Assembly: GCA_017462985.1 (NCBI GenBank) | Contig: JAFTQB010000003.1 | Span: forward strand, 1-64,000 | Direction of reading: 5' to 3' | Length of the DNA stretch: 64,000 bases | DNA from: Clostridia bacterium | GTDB lineage: Bacteria > Bacillota > Clostridia > Christensenellales > Borkfalkiaceae | In this document: positions 24,815 to 34,722 of the stretch, piece by piece | How the letters are laid out: each line of letters starts with the position of its first letter | Numbering within the stretch: position 1 is the stretch's first letter | Notes under the pieces: generated by a model | Seen by the model: the letters and a program-made list of their open reading frames with translations, nothing else | Databases searched by the model: none | What the model was told of the DNA's origin: nothing | Program-made: the position numbers and the translations under genes

Positions 24815-26226
24815 ATGAAAAAGGTTATCTTTAAAAACGGGAACTTATTATTGCACGTAGACGGAAAGGACGTTGCGCCCGTGGCGTATACGTCCTATCT
24901 TCCTGCGCGCGCCGATTACGCAACGTTTCGTGAAATGGGCTACGAGCTATTTAGCGCGTGTATTTATATGGGCGATATGCCGATCAACGAGATTGCGGGC
25001 GCGCCGCCCTTTGACGAAGCGATCTGGAAAGATAGAGATACCTTTGATTTTTCCGTGTTGGACCGATTGATTGCACAAACTTTGGGGGAAATCCCGACGG
25101 GATATCTTTTGCTTCGGATCAACCTAAACGTTCCAAGTTGGTGGCGCAAGGAAAACCCCGACGAGTTAGTGAAGCTCAGCAACGGAAAAACGCTTATGCA
25201 ATCTTCCTTTTCCGAAAAATGGATTTTGGACGCACAGTTGTTTTTTTCAAAGCTGAAAGAACATATCGACAATTCCGTATACAAGAAAAACGTCATCGCA
25301 TGGCAGATTGCGGCGATGAATACGGAGGAGTGGATCGCGCCGATTGACGGCGGCGCCGAGCCTGATTTTTCCATATGCGCGCAAAAAGCGTTTTCTCGTT
25401 GGTGCGCGCAAAAATACAAGGATATTTCCTCGCTTAACGCGGCTTGGGGAACGGCATTGAGCGATTTTGCGGAAGTGGAAGTTCCCACGGCGCAACAGCG
25501 CGCGGCGTACAACGAAAAGGATATCGTAGAGATAGAAAAACACGCGCAAACGATTGATTTTTACCGTTGTTTTAATCATTCCTACGCGGCGGCGATAGAG
25601 CGTTTAAGCGCATACGTAAAACAGCTTTTCCAAGGGGATATCTTGGTGGGAACGTTCTACGGTTATATCGGTCAACTTGGCTGTAATTCGGGTCATTGCG
25701 CATTGCAAGAATTGCTTCATAGCAAGCATATTGATTTTTTTGCTTCGCCCTTTACCTATACGGCAGCCCGTAAAACCGCCAACGATTGGTTTTATCATAG
25801 CGCTATGCAATCTTGTAAAAATGCGGGAAAGCTTTGGTTTCACGAAGCGGACGTGCGCACGTGTAATACAAAATCTTTATATGAAAGTATGCCCTCGGCA
25901 ATCGGAGAAAAAAACGAGCGAATGTTCCTCCCCGTTTGGTTTGGACCGCCTACGTAGCCACTTGCAATCTTCCTTCTGCGCTGCTTCGAGAGATTGCAAG
26001 AATATCGGGCGCATTCGTATATAGCGAAAACGAACGCGTGTACGTATATCCAAACTCCGCGTCGATAGGCGTATATAATGCAAGCGAGGAGAACGCGATT
26101 ATAAGCGTGCGTGAAGACGGGATATACGAAGACTTAATCGAGGGCGGGATCTACGAAAGTAAAAACGGGGTACTGAACTTACCGAAAAAGGAAATCAACG
26201 CTTTCTTGTTGATAGGAAAAGTATAA
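24815..26226 (+). pseudogene. GH42-like beta-galactosidase-type glycosidase, broken by internal loss and frameshift
   Basis: The first frame (24815-25957, 380 codons) is a TIM-barrel glycosidase like GH42: PVAYTSYLPARADYATFREM, WQIAAMNTEEW (acid/base-like Glu) and LWFHEADVRT (nucleophile-like Glu). It stops just after ERMFLPVWFGPPT. A shifted frame beginning near 25936 and ending at 26226 continues with a C-terminal-type sequence (LREIARISGAFVYSENERVY, then KEINAFLLIGK). Together they total about 460 residues, against ~650 for intact relatives, and the trimerisation-like domain is absent. This indicates a deletion with frameshift near 25930-25960, or an assembly error. No signal peptide. Confidence 0.75.
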
Positions 26227-26242
26227 AAAAGAGGACGCAAAC

Positions 26243-28684
26243 ATGTTGGAAAAGCATCTAATAGCACAAACGTTTCCCTTGGCGAAAAAAGAGAATATCG
26301 TACGTTGGAAAAATTACCGCGTAACGGTATTGCAAGATAGATTGTTCCGTGTGGAACAGAGTGAAAATAAATGTTTCCGAGACGAAGCTACGCAATCGGT
26401 GTGGTTTCGAAATATGGAAAATCAAGCGTTTACCGTGGAAATTCGCGGCGATGAGTTGCTCATCAAAACGGAGCGGTGTTCGCTTATTTTGCGTGAAGAA
26501 CGCACCGAGTGTGAGATTGAATTTACGGACGGTAAACGGGTAAAAGCAGATAACCGCGAAAATCTTTTGGGAACGTACAGAACGCTCGATTTGTGCAACG
26601 GCGGGCGTTTTTATGAAAATTGGGAAGATAATGCGAAAGAACATCCGTATACGCCCGTAGACTTGTGCATGGGCGTGTGCGCGAAAAACGGAGTGGCGGT
26701 GCTCGACGATTCCCTCTCTTTAACGCTCGGCGCGGACGGGGAGATCAAGCCTGAACGTGCGGACGGAACGGACGAATACGTATTTGCGTACGGGAACGAT
26801 TATCGCGACGCCGTCAAGGCATTGTATCTTATCACGGGGAAAACGCCTATTGTTCCGCGCTTTGCGCTTGGGAATTGGTGGAGTAGATACCACGCGTACA
26901 CGCAGGATGAATATATGACGTTAGTGCAACGGTTTGAAGATAGAGAGATTCCTTTGACGGTTGCAACTGTGGATATGGATTGGCATTGGACGACGCGAAC
27001 GCTGGAAGAGGCAAAACAAATTACCGCATTGGGCAGAAATACGCCCTATTACGGCGGAAAAAGCGGTTGGACGGGATATAGCTGGGATACGAATCTTTTT
27101 CCCGATCATAAAGCCTTTTTGCATGATTTGCAAAAGAAAAATTTAAAAATCACTTTAAATTTACATCCTGCGGACGGCGTGCGTTGGTGGGAAGATCAGT
27201 ATGAAGACATGGCAAACGCCATGGGCAGGGATGCGGCGAGTTTGGAAAAGATCCCTTTCGATATGACGAATACGGACTTTATCAACGCTTATTTTTCCGT
27301 GTTGCATAAGCCTATGGAGAAGGAAGGCGTGAACTTTTGGTGGATGGATTGGCAACAGGGAACGACTTCTGCCATGGACGGACTTGATCCCTTGTGGATG
27401 CTGAATCATTATCATTATTTGGATAATGCAAAAGAAAATGCAACCCCGCTTTTATTATCCCGTTACAGCGGAATTGGCTCGCACCGTTATCCGCTCGGTT
27501 TTTCGGGTGATACGTTCGTTTCTTTTGATACGCTCGCGTATTTGCCGTATTTCACCGCAACGGCGTCGAACGTTGGCTATACTTGGTGGAGCCACGATAT
27601 CGGCGGGCATCTTAGGGGCGAGAAAAACGACGAATTATACGTTCGTTTTGTACAGCTTGGAGTGTTCAGCCCGATCAATCGGTTGCACTGTTCAGATGAA
27701 CAAACGGCAACGAAAGAGCCTTGGTTTTATCAAAACGGCGCGGGAAAAATTGCAGAGGAGTTTTTGCGACTTCGGCATCAATTGATTCCGTATTTATATA
27801 CCGCGTCCGTCAAGACGCACGAGGAAGGCCGAGCGCTCATCGAGCCGTTGTATTACGAATGGAAACAGCCTAAGGCTTATGAATACGGGCAGGAATATTT
27901 GTTTGGGGATCAATTGCTCGTTGTGCCTGTAACAGTCAAGCGTTCGGAAAACGGTTATGCGCGCTCAAAGGCATGGTTGCCCGAGGGCGTTTGGACAGAT
28001 ATCTTTACAAACGATCAATATACGGTTAAAAAAGGCGGCGAAGAACGCGAATTATGGCGTACGTTGGATTCTATTCCCGTACTTATCCGCGCGGGCGGTA
28101 TTTTGCCTCTTTCCGCCGATCGTGGAAACTCCGTTCGTAATCCTCAGCGGTTAGATATTCTTGTCTGGAACGGTACGGGCGAGTTTGCGCTTCGCGAGGA
28201 CGGAAGAGAAGAAGGAAACACGGCGGAATACCGAACGCAATTTATCAACGAATACGCCGAAGAAAACGGCTGCGCTACGCAAACGCTGAAAATATTCGGA
28301 TCGGGAAATACTTCGGTGCTTCCAAAAGGCAGAAAACTCCGCGTACTGTTTAAAGATGTTTCACCGACGGTAAAAGTAAGCGTTACAAAAAACGGCGTAG
28401 AAATTTCAACGGAAAAATTGTATCAAGACCACGCCTCGGCGGAATTTGTTTTTGAGCCTAACGCAAAATACGTTGTAAAAGTGAATTTTCCGCTTTGCAA
28501 CGCATTGGAAAGATTAAAAGCTCGCGCGAAAATGATTCTTACGAAAGCGGAAGACGTTGCTTTAAAGAGGGAATTCTTTTTGAAAAAACTCCGTACGGCG
28601 CAAAGCGGAGAGGAATATGCTGCGTTTGTGAAAGAATCCGATTTTTCGGAAGATATAAAAGGAAGATTGATAGAAACTTTGTAA
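26243..28684 (+). CDS. GH31 alpha-glycosidase
   Basis: An 813-residue cytosolic glycoside hydrolase family 31 enzyme. After an N-terminal beta-sandwich, the barrel begins with PRFALGNWWSRYHAYTQDEY. VATVDMDWHWT and NFWWMDWQQGTTSAMDG match the strand-4 nucleophile region (Asp in WMDWQQG), and FSGDTFVSFDTLAYLPYF contains the acid/base Asp. C-terminal beta domains and an extra helical tail (residues ~755-813) follow. Likely an alpha-glucosidase or alpha-xylosidase; specificity is not decidable. No signal peptide, so it acts on imported oligosaccharides. Starts 16 bases after the broken GH42-like gene. Confidence 0.88.
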   Translation: MLEKHLIAQTFPLAKKENIVRWKNYRVTVLQDRLFRVEQSENKCFRDEATQSVWFRNMENQAFTVEIRGDELLIKTERCSLILREERTECEIEFTDGKRVKADNRENLLGTYRTLDLCNGGRFYENWEDNAKEHPYTPVDLCMGVCAKNGVAVLDDSLSLTLGADGEIKPERADGTDEYVFAYGNDYRDAVKALYLITGKTPIVPRFALGNWWSRYHAYTQDEYMTLVQRFEDREIPLTVATVDMDWHWTTRTLEEAKQITALGRNTPYYGGKSGWTGYSWDTNLFPDHKAFLHDLQKKNLKITLNLHPADGVRWWEDQYEDMANAMGRDAASLEKIPFDMTNTDFINAYFSVLHKPMEKEGVNFWWMDWQQGTTSAMDGLDPLWMLNHYHYLDNAKENATPLLLSRYSGIGSHRYPLGFSGDTFVSFDTLAYLPYFTATASNVGYTWWSHDIGGHLRGEKNDELYVRFVQLGVFSPINRLHCSDEQTATKEPWFYQNGAGKIAEEFLRLRHQLIPYLYTASVKTHEEGRALIEPLYYEWKQPKAYEYGQEYLFGDQLLVVPVTVKRSENGYARSKAWLPEGVWTDIFTNDQYTVKKGGEERELWRTLDSIPVLIRAGGILPLSADRGNSVRNPQRLDILVWNGTGEFALREDGREEGNTAEYRTQFINEYAEENGCATQTLKIFGSGNTSVLPKGRKLRVLFKDVSPTVKVSVTKNGVEISTEKLYQDHASAEFVFEPNAKYVVKVNFPLCNALERLKARAKMILTKAEDVALKREFFLKKLRTAQSGEEYAAFVKESDFSEDIKGRLIETL

Positions 28685-28696
28685 GGGGGGTGGATT

Positions 28697-30313
28697 GTGA
28701 AAATCAAAATAGAGAAAAAATATCTCGTTCTGCCTACGAACGTAAATGCGAAACAAAAAGATATTCGCTTTTTTGAAAACGGAAAAGAGCGTTATTTTCT
28801 GAATATGCGCTTGGATACGGTCGATCCTGATTTTTACGCATATATCGAAATGTCGAGGTTTTTAGGTAAGGAATTGGACGTTGAAATTTTTCCTCAAATG
28901 GATTTACCGTTTTTACAAGCGGACGAGATCGAATTTGACGGAGAAGACGCGTTAAGGCCCGATATTCATTTTACGGCAAAACGAGGTTGGATCAACGATC
29001 CAAACGGTTTAATATACTTAAACGGCGAATATCATTTGTTTTATCAATATAATCCAGCGGCGAGAGAATGGTACAACGCGCATTGGGGGCATGCCGTCAG
29101 CAAAGATTTGTTGCATTGGGAAGATCGCCCGATTGCATTATATCCCGACGAATTGGGATTTGCATTTTCAGGTACGGCGATCGTGGACGAGAACAATTTG
29201 CTTGGTTTGCAAACGGGGGAAGAAAAAACCGTATTGCTGTATTATACGGCGGCAGGAAATTACGCGCCGAACCCTAAACCTTATACGCAATGTTTGGCGT
29301 ATTCGACGGACGGATTGCAAACCGTTGAAAAATATACGGGAAATCCGATTCTTGGAAAGCTTGAAACGGAGAGCCGCGATCCGAGCGTGCATTGGTGCGA
29401 AGAAAGAAATCAGTACGTTATGGCGTTGTATCTTGATAACGACGTTTACGGCTTATTCGTTAGCGACGATTTGGTTTCTTGGACGGAATTACAGAGATTT
29501 AAAATTGAAGGCGAAAACGAGTGCCCGAATTTCTTTCCGATGAAAGACGAAGAGGGAAATAAGAAATGGGTGTTTATCGGCGCGCACGATATATATTTGA
29601 TAGGCGAATTTCGCGGCGGGGAGTTTTGTCCGTTGCAAGAGCCTAAAAGTCTTTGCAAGGAAACGGACGCTTACGCGTCGCAAGTGTTTGCCAATATGCC
29701 GAATGATAGGATCGTTCGTATGGCGTGGGGAAGATGGAACAGATTAAAGGCGAAAACGTTTTCGGGGCAGCTTACGATCCCGTGCGACGTGAAGTTGGAA
29801 AAAAGCAACGGAGAATATTACCTTTCTACTTTGCCCATTCCCGAATTGGAAAGATTGATTAAGAACAAACAGTCTTTTGAGAAAACCGAATTTCACGGGA
29901 AAAAGGAAATTGTATTCTCGATCGAAAACGCGGCTACGGAAATTCGCGTTAACGGAAATTATCAAAAAACAAGCAATTTTACGCTCTCGATTTTCGGGGT
30001 AACTTTATCTTTTGATTTCGATAAAAACGAATGTAAGCCTATATATTACAGCGTTGTTTCAAAAGAATGGCAGGAAGGTGAGCATAAAAATCTTTTGTCG
30101 ATCAATCAAGAAAATTTTGACGTTAGGATCATTGCCGATCATTCGGGCGTAGAGGTATTTTGCGATAACGGAAAAATTTCGTTTATGATCATTGAAAGGG
30201 CTGTATGCGACGGGAATTTCCCTTACGTGAAGTTTAATATGGAAGACCCGTCGCGCCCTTTTGAAAGCGTAACGCTTATAACGTACGATCGCACGTGGAG
30301 GAAGAATCAATGA
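28697..30313 (+). CDS. GH32 beta-fructosidase (sucrose/fructan hydrolase)
   Basis: A 538-residue GH32 enzyme. The signature RGWINDPNG at about residues 96-104 holds the nucleophile Asp. ESRDPSVHW supplies the RDP transition-state Asp and ENECPNFF the acid/base Glu. The C-terminal beta-sandwich (residues ~400-538) is present. An extra ~90-residue N-terminal domain precedes the propeller. There is no signal peptide, so it hydrolyses imported sucrose or fructo-oligosaccharide. It starts with GTG at 28697 after AAGGGGGG. Its stop overlaps the fructokinase start (ATGA), which supports a shared pathway. Confidence 0.92.
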   Translation: MKIKIEKKYLVLPTNVNAKQKDIRFFENGKERYFLNMRLDTVDPDFYAYIEMSRFLGKELDVEIFPQMDLPFLQADEIEFDGEDALRPDIHFTAKRGWINDPNGLIYLNGEYHLFYQYNPAAREWYNAHWGHAVSKDLLHWEDRPIALYPDELGFAFSGTAIVDENNLLGLQTGEEKTVLLYYTAAGNYAPNPKPYTQCLAYSTDGLQTVEKYTGNPILGKLETESRDPSVHWCEERNQYVMALYLDNDVYGLFVSDDLVSWTELQRFKIEGENECPNFFPMKDEEGNKKWVFIGAHDIYLIGEFRGGEFCPLQEPKSLCKETDAYASQVFANMPNDRIVRMAWGRWNRLKAKTFSGQLTIPCDVKLEKSNGEYYLSTLPIPELERLIKNKQSFEKTEFHGKKEIVFSIENAATEIRVNGNYQKTSNFTLSIFGVTLSFDFDKNECKPIYYSVVSKEWQEGEHKNLLSINQENFDVRIIADHSGVEVFCDNGKISFMIIERAVCDGNFPYVKFNMEDPSRPFESVTLITYDRTWRKNQ

Positions 30314-31188
30314 TATTGTCGATAGGTGAAATTTTAGCCGATATGATTGGAACGGAAAAGGATGGAAAAAGCACGTATCAAGCTTTTTGCGGCGGCGCGC
30401 CGTTTAACTTGGCGGTGAATGCTTGTCTTGCGGGCGCAAAAGTTGGATTTATAGGTCGGGTTGGCAACGATCCAATGGGTAGATTTTTGCAAGAGAGAGC
30501 GGCAAAAGCGAGCTTATCTTATCTGGATATTCAAGTAGACGAGGTTCGAAATACGACGTTGGCGTTCGTTTCGTTGAAAGATGGGGAGCGGGATTTTGCT
30601 TTTCATCGCCACGATACCGCCGATTATCATATCCAAACTTCTAAAATCAACTTTTGCGATCAAAACTTGTCAATCGTGCATTTGGGATCTTTGATGCTAT
30701 CGGAACAAGAAGGGAGAGCCGTTGCCGAGGAGATTGCAAACAGGACGAGAAGCGCAGGGAAAAAATTAAGCTTCGACGTAAATTTCCGCAAGGATATTTA
30801 CAGGGATTTTCAAGAGGCGGTAACGATCTATCAACTGTTTATTGAAAAAGCCGATATCGTAAAGTTTTCCGAAGAGGAAATTATGGAGTACACGGGTGAA
30901 AGCGATTTAATTTCCGCTATGCAAAGCGTATATAGAAAGGATATGTTGCTCATCGTTACGTTGGGGGCAAAAGGCTGTATGTATCGCTTGAACGAATTGC
31001 AAGGGATTATTCCTTCCGAGAAAGTTAAGCCTATCGATACGACAGGCGCAGGCGACGCATTTTTTGGAACTTTTCTGGCATGTATCGAAAATAAAGAATG
31101 GAAGAAAGACAATATAGAAAATGCGTTAAGTCTAGCGAATAAGGCAGGCGCTTTGACAACGCAATTTTTGGGAGCGATACAGTTATAA
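30310..31188 (+). CDS. scrK: Fructokinase, PfkB family
   Basis: A 292-residue ribokinase-type sugar kinase. The N-terminal substrate motif reads FCGGAPFNLAVNACLAGA, followed by IGRVGNDPMGRFL. The C-terminal signature DTTGAGDAFFGTFLA contains the catalytic Asp. GH32 next to it makes fructose the likely substrate, giving fructose-6-phosphate. The start is the ATG at 30310, overlapping the GH32 stop and preceded by GGAGGAAG. Last gene of the operon; a strong palindromic terminator follows. Confidence 0.88.
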   Translation: MILSIGEILADMIGTEKDGKSTYQAFCGGAPFNLAVNACLAGAKVGFIGRVGNDPMGRFLQERAAKASLSYLDIQVDEVRNTTLAFVSLKDGERDFAFHRHDTADYHIQTSKINFCDQNLSIVHLGSLMLSEQEGRAVAEEIANRTRSAGKKLSFDVNFRKDIYRDFQEAVTIYQLFIEKADIVKFSEEEIMEYTGESDLISAMQSVYRKDMLLIVTLGAKGCMYRLNELQGIIPSEKVKPIDTTGAGDAFFGTFLACIENKEWKKDNIENALSLANKAGALTTQFLGAIQL

Positions 31189-31195
31189 TAATAAG

Positions 31196-31236
31196 AATGA
31201 TTAAACGATTTTTATAAAAATCGTTTAATCATTTTT
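31196..31236 (+). terminator. Terminator of the first glycan operon
   Basis: A perfect 38-bp palindrome (31196-31233) with arms starting AATGATTAAACGA, followed by T residues. Confidence 0.9.
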
Positions 31237-31329
31237 GCGTGTTTAACAGGCGAAAGCATGGCATAACGCGAAAATTTTATAAGAAAATTTATCGACCTGG
31301 TTTAATAAAATAAAAAGGAGAGAGAAAAT

Positions 31330-32469
31330 ATGAAAGTATTTGACGGACATTTACATACGTTTCGGTTTAAAGTGCCGATGCGGGAATCGATCGATTTATT
31401 CAAACGGCAATTCGAGCGTTTTCACGTGGAGAAGATGACGTTTTTGGCGTTGCCTTTGGACGCGTTGCCGGGGAAAGTAGAGTTTGATAAAACCGACCGC
31501 ATAGATAATCTGCGCGTAATGTATTTCAAATCGGTATTTTCGCCCAACGCGTACGCATACGCGGGGTTGGAATATATCGGTTTGGATAGTAAGGATAAAA
31601 AAGCGGTGGCGCAATCGCTTTTAGAGCAAGTGAAAGAATATAAAAGAGTTGGCTACGATGGAATGAAGATGTACGAGGGTCATCCCAATCACAGGAAGCT
31701 TTTGGGGTATCCTTTATACGACGAGATATTCGACGAATATTATAATTATTGCGAAAAAGAAAACTTCCCGATAATCATGCACCTTGCAAATCCTGCGTAT
31801 ATGTGGGAGGAGGATAAGGTTTCAGATTACTGGAAAGCGAGAGGTTGCTATTTCGACGAAACGTATCCTACGTTTGCACAGTTCCACGAAGAGATATTAA
31901 AGCGACTCGAAAAAAATCCCAAGCTGAACTTTACGCTAGCGCATTGGGGCTTTTTGACGTATAATAAAACAGCCGCGGAAAAGTTTATGAGCTACGAAAA
32001 CACGAAATTGGATGTTTGCCCGGGCGGGGATAATTTCTTTAATATTCTTGCCGATAAAGAATATTGGCTTCCGTTCCTTGAAAAATATGCCGATAGAATT
32101 ACCTACGGTACGGATAGTTATAATTTCGAATACGACAACGAAGAAAACTGGTTGAGAGCGACGGGAAACAGACCGCTTTTGGTGCAAAATTTTTTAACGG
32201 GAAAGCTTACCGACGAGTTTGATTATCTTGGAAGAAAATATAATGGAGCGGGTTTAACCAAGGAAACGCAAGAAAAGATCTTGTATGAGAACTTAAATAA
32301 AATGCTGGGCGAGCCGAAAGAAATCGATTATGATTACTTGATAGCCAAGTGCGAAAAAATGATTCAAACGGTTGACGAAAATTCGCTTGATCGATATAAT
32401 CTTTGGTGTATGAAAAACGATTTTGAAAGCATGAAAAAAGGAGCGTTCGCATATGATAAAGAATTTTAA
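31330..32469 (+). CDS. Amidohydrolase-family (PF04909-like) metal hydrolase
   Basis: A 379-residue TIM-barrel hydrolase. The N-terminal metal motif is DGHLHTF (HxH) at residues 5-11. Later ligands are IIMHLANPAYMW, LAHWGF and the C-terminal YGTDSYNFEY (Asp). These resemble amidohydrolase_2 enzymes, which act on lactones, decarboxylations or related substrates; no precise substrate can be given. GGAGAGAG precedes the ATG. The next gene overlaps its 3' end by 17 bases, so the two are cotranscribed. Confidence 0.82.
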   Translation: MKVFDGHLHTFRFKVPMRESIDLFKRQFERFHVEKMTFLALPLDALPGKVEFDKTDRIDNLRVMYFKSVFSPNAYAYAGLEYIGLDSKDKKAVAQSLLEQVKEYKRVGYDGMKMYEGHPNHRKLLGYPLYDEIFDEYYNYCEKENFPIIMHLANPAYMWEEDKVSDYWKARGCYFDETYPTFAQFHEEILKRLEKNPKLNFTLAHWGFLTYNKTAAEKFMSYENTKLDVCPGGDNFFNILADKEYWLPFLEKYADRITYGTDSYNFEYDNEENWLRATGNRPLLVQNFLTGKLTDEFDYLGRKYNGAGLTKETQEKILYENLNKMLGEPKEIDYDYLIAKCEKMIQTVDENSLDRYNLWCMKNDFESMKKGAFAYDKEF

Positions 32470-33778
32470 GGAAAAGAAAGGAGTAATCTATAATCCGTAC
32501 ATAGGCTTTACGAGCTTTCAGCACTTCCGAGATGAAGCGTTGTATTCGGACTGTATCACGGGCAGAAGCAGCGGCGTAGCGAGCTGCGAAACGGAAAATT
32601 ACGAATGTTATCCCGTCCCCGAAGGCGTAGAGGAAAAGGGTAGAGAGCAGGGCTATTATCCCGATACTACGGTGGCGTATATTCGTATTTTGTGGAAAGA
32701 ATTTGAACCGAAACGGGGAGAATATAACTACGCGTTCATCGAGGATATTTTACAAAAAGCCAAGGCAAAGGGGCAAACGGTGATGTTTCGATTGATGCCG
32801 CACAGCACTTGCGAACGGGACGACGTGCCCGATTGGCTGAAAGAGCTGATGCCTTGTCCTGCGCGGCCTGCGGGAATGAGAGTGAAGGATTCGCCGACCG
32901 ATCCTCGGTATTTGCAATTATTCGGGGAAGCGATTGAAAAATTGGGCGAGCGGTTCGATAGCAACGAAACGCTCGATTGCGTAGACGTATCCTTGGGCGG
33001 CGCCTGGGGAGAAGGTTCGCAGGATTTTGCAAAAGAAGATATGCGCGCCTTAATGGATATTTATATCCGCGTATTCCCGAATACAAAGCTGATGGGTCAA
33101 TTTGTTAATGTGGATATGTTGAATTACATAAGCCAAATAAGAAATATCGGTTGGCGCGCAGACGGCTTGGGAAGCCCGAAGCATATGAACGAGATCTATC
33201 CCGCGCGGTTTCCGTTGATCAAAAAGGAGCTTTGGAAAACGGCGCCGATCTCGTTTGAAAGCTATTGGTGGATTTCGGAATGGTACCGCCAGGGTTGGGA
33301 TATCGACGCGATCATCGAGTGTACCCTTTCGCATCATATCAGCACGTTTAATACGAAGTCGTTCCCTATCCAGTACGAATTAAAAGATAAAATCGAGGCA
33401 TGGTTGGAAAAGATGGGGTATCGGTTTGTCATTCGCGAAGCGGAATATCCCGAAACCGTAAAAGCGGGAGAAAGGGTGAAAATTCGTTTAAAAATTGAAA
33501 ACAAGGGAGTTGCGCCGATCTACAACAAATTGCCGCTCAAATTACGCTTAAAAGGCGGAAGAACGCAAGAATATGTAACGGATATAGATATAACGAAATG
33601 GCTGCCAGGGGAATACGAAGAAAATACTTCGATAGAGCTTCCAAGCGGATTTGAAAACGGCGAATACGAATTGCAAATTGCAATCGGCGGTGTGGAATAT
33701 CCAGTAGTACAGTTTGCGAACGACGGTGAATGGAATGGGAACTATTTCGTCATGACAAAAATAATGATAGAAAAGTAG
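32453..33778 (+). CDS. DUF4832-like TIM-barrel protein
   Basis: A 441-residue protein beginning with an atypical N-terminus (YNPYIGFTSFQHFRDEALYS). VAYIRILWKEFEPKRGEYNY has the pattern of GH35/GH42-type barrel entry strands, and DVSLGGAWGEGSQDF holds a Glu at a catalytic-like place. A C-terminal beta-sandwich (RLKIENKGVAPIYNKLPLKL) fits DUF4832 architecture. No signal peptide is seen. Probably an intracellular glycosidase-like enzyme of unknown specificity. RBS AAAAGGAG lies inside the upstream gene. Confidence 0.68.
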   Translation: MIKNFKEKKGVIYNPYIGFTSFQHFRDEALYSDCITGRSSGVASCETENYECYPVPEGVEEKGREQGYYPDTTVAYIRILWKEFEPKRGEYNYAFIEDILQKAKAKGQTVMFRLMPHSTCERDDVPDWLKELMPCPARPAGMRVKDSPTDPRYLQLFGEAIEKLGERFDSNETLDCVDVSLGGAWGEGSQDFAKEDMRALMDIYIRVFPNTKLMGQFVNVDMLNYISQIRNIGWRADGLGSPKHMNEIYPARFPLIKKELWKTAPISFESYWWISEWYRQGWDIDAIIECTLSHHISTFNTKSFPIQYELKDKIEAWLEKMGYRFVIREAEYPETVKAGERVKIRLKIENKGVAPIYNKLPLKLRLKGGRTQEYVTDIDITKWLPGEYEENTSIELPSGFENGEYELQIAIGGVEYPVVQFANDGEWNGNYFVMTKIMIEK

Positions 33779-33783
33779 AGATT

Positions 33784-34303
33784 ATGGATATTACGGAAAT
33801 TGATAAAAACTTAAAATTAAGTTCAGTGAAGGATTTGGATGCTGAATGGAGAAATGTTAGGGAAGGTGTATTTTCTGGACACGGAGTATTCTATTCGGAA
33901 GAGGAGAATCTTTATCGGCGTATGCCGAAGAAAATTGCGGATAACATAATGCGTGCGAGTATTGTCTACCTGTTCAACTGGTGGAAGAATAAGATTTGTT
34001 ACAGATTCTCTGTACGTTGCAGTTAAGGCGGTGGTTGCGGATACGCTCGTGTCGTCCAATATGTCGTTGGGGGCGCAAAGCGGTTTTTCGGTGTATGTAG
34101 ACGGCGTGTTTGAGGGGAATTTACGTCCTGAATTTGTTAATATAAAAAGTGCAAAAGATGGGAAATGCGTTTTTGACAGTATGGCGAATGCATGAACCGA
34201 AAGATTACGAAATATAGAAATTTATATGCCGCTTTATAATTGTGTGTATGAAGTATATATCGGGGTGAAAATAGGTAGCCGTTTGGAAAAAGCGAAACCG
34301 TAA
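33784..34303 (+). pseudogene. Decayed SGNH/GDSL hydrolase, N-terminal GxDLY domain only
   Basis: Three short frames follow one another. The first begins MDITEIDKNLKLSSVKDLDA and includes NLYRRMPKKIADN. A -1 shift near 33945-33953 gives VRVLSTCSTGGRIRFVTDSL and AQSGFSVYVDGVFEGNLRPE. A further shift near 34195-34220 gives EIYMPLYNCVYEVYIGVK. This order matches the GxDLY domain that precedes SGNH hydrolase domains. The catalytic domain is missing and the frame is broken at least twice, so it is a relic. Confidence 0.72.
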
Positions 34304-34304
34304 C

Positions 34305-34631
34305 AAAGGAGAGCAAGCTCCCATCGGTTGGTCGTTTTTATTTTCCGCCATGACGATCGCTTCTTATTTTATCGTTAATTTCGGGATACTAAAAACGGCG
34401 AAACCGCTTGATATTCTTTGTTTGTCGGCTTTGGTAATGTATGCTTTCATTTTTCGAATAAGGAACTTAAAAATCGTTCGTTTTACTATGTTAATACCGA
34501 CGGTTTTATCCATTTTATTTAACGTATTGATAAACGCGGCGGTTTTCGCAACGTTGACTTACGTATTCGAACTTAGTGCAAACGTTATATCCATATTCAA
34601 ATACCACGTTTTTGGTGAGAAAGAAAAGTAA
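34305..34631 (+). pseudogene. Membrane-protein remnant
   Basis: An open frame with an internal ATG at 34350 and open codons upstream but no ribosome site. It encodes three hydrophobic stretches (MTIASYFIVNFGILKTAKPL, ALVMYAFIFRIRNLKIVRF, LINAAVFATLTYVFELSANV) and ends GEKEK. A resemblance to the C-terminal half of YgjV-like proteins is possible but weak. Lying directly behind another relic, it is probably a 3' gene fragment. Confidence 0.4.
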
Positions 34632-34722
34632 TTGGAAGATCAACAATAGGGGTTACAAGTTTTCTTGAGTGATCAGTGAGTCAAACGGATAAAAATTATA
34701 ATTGGAGTTAGAAAATAATATC

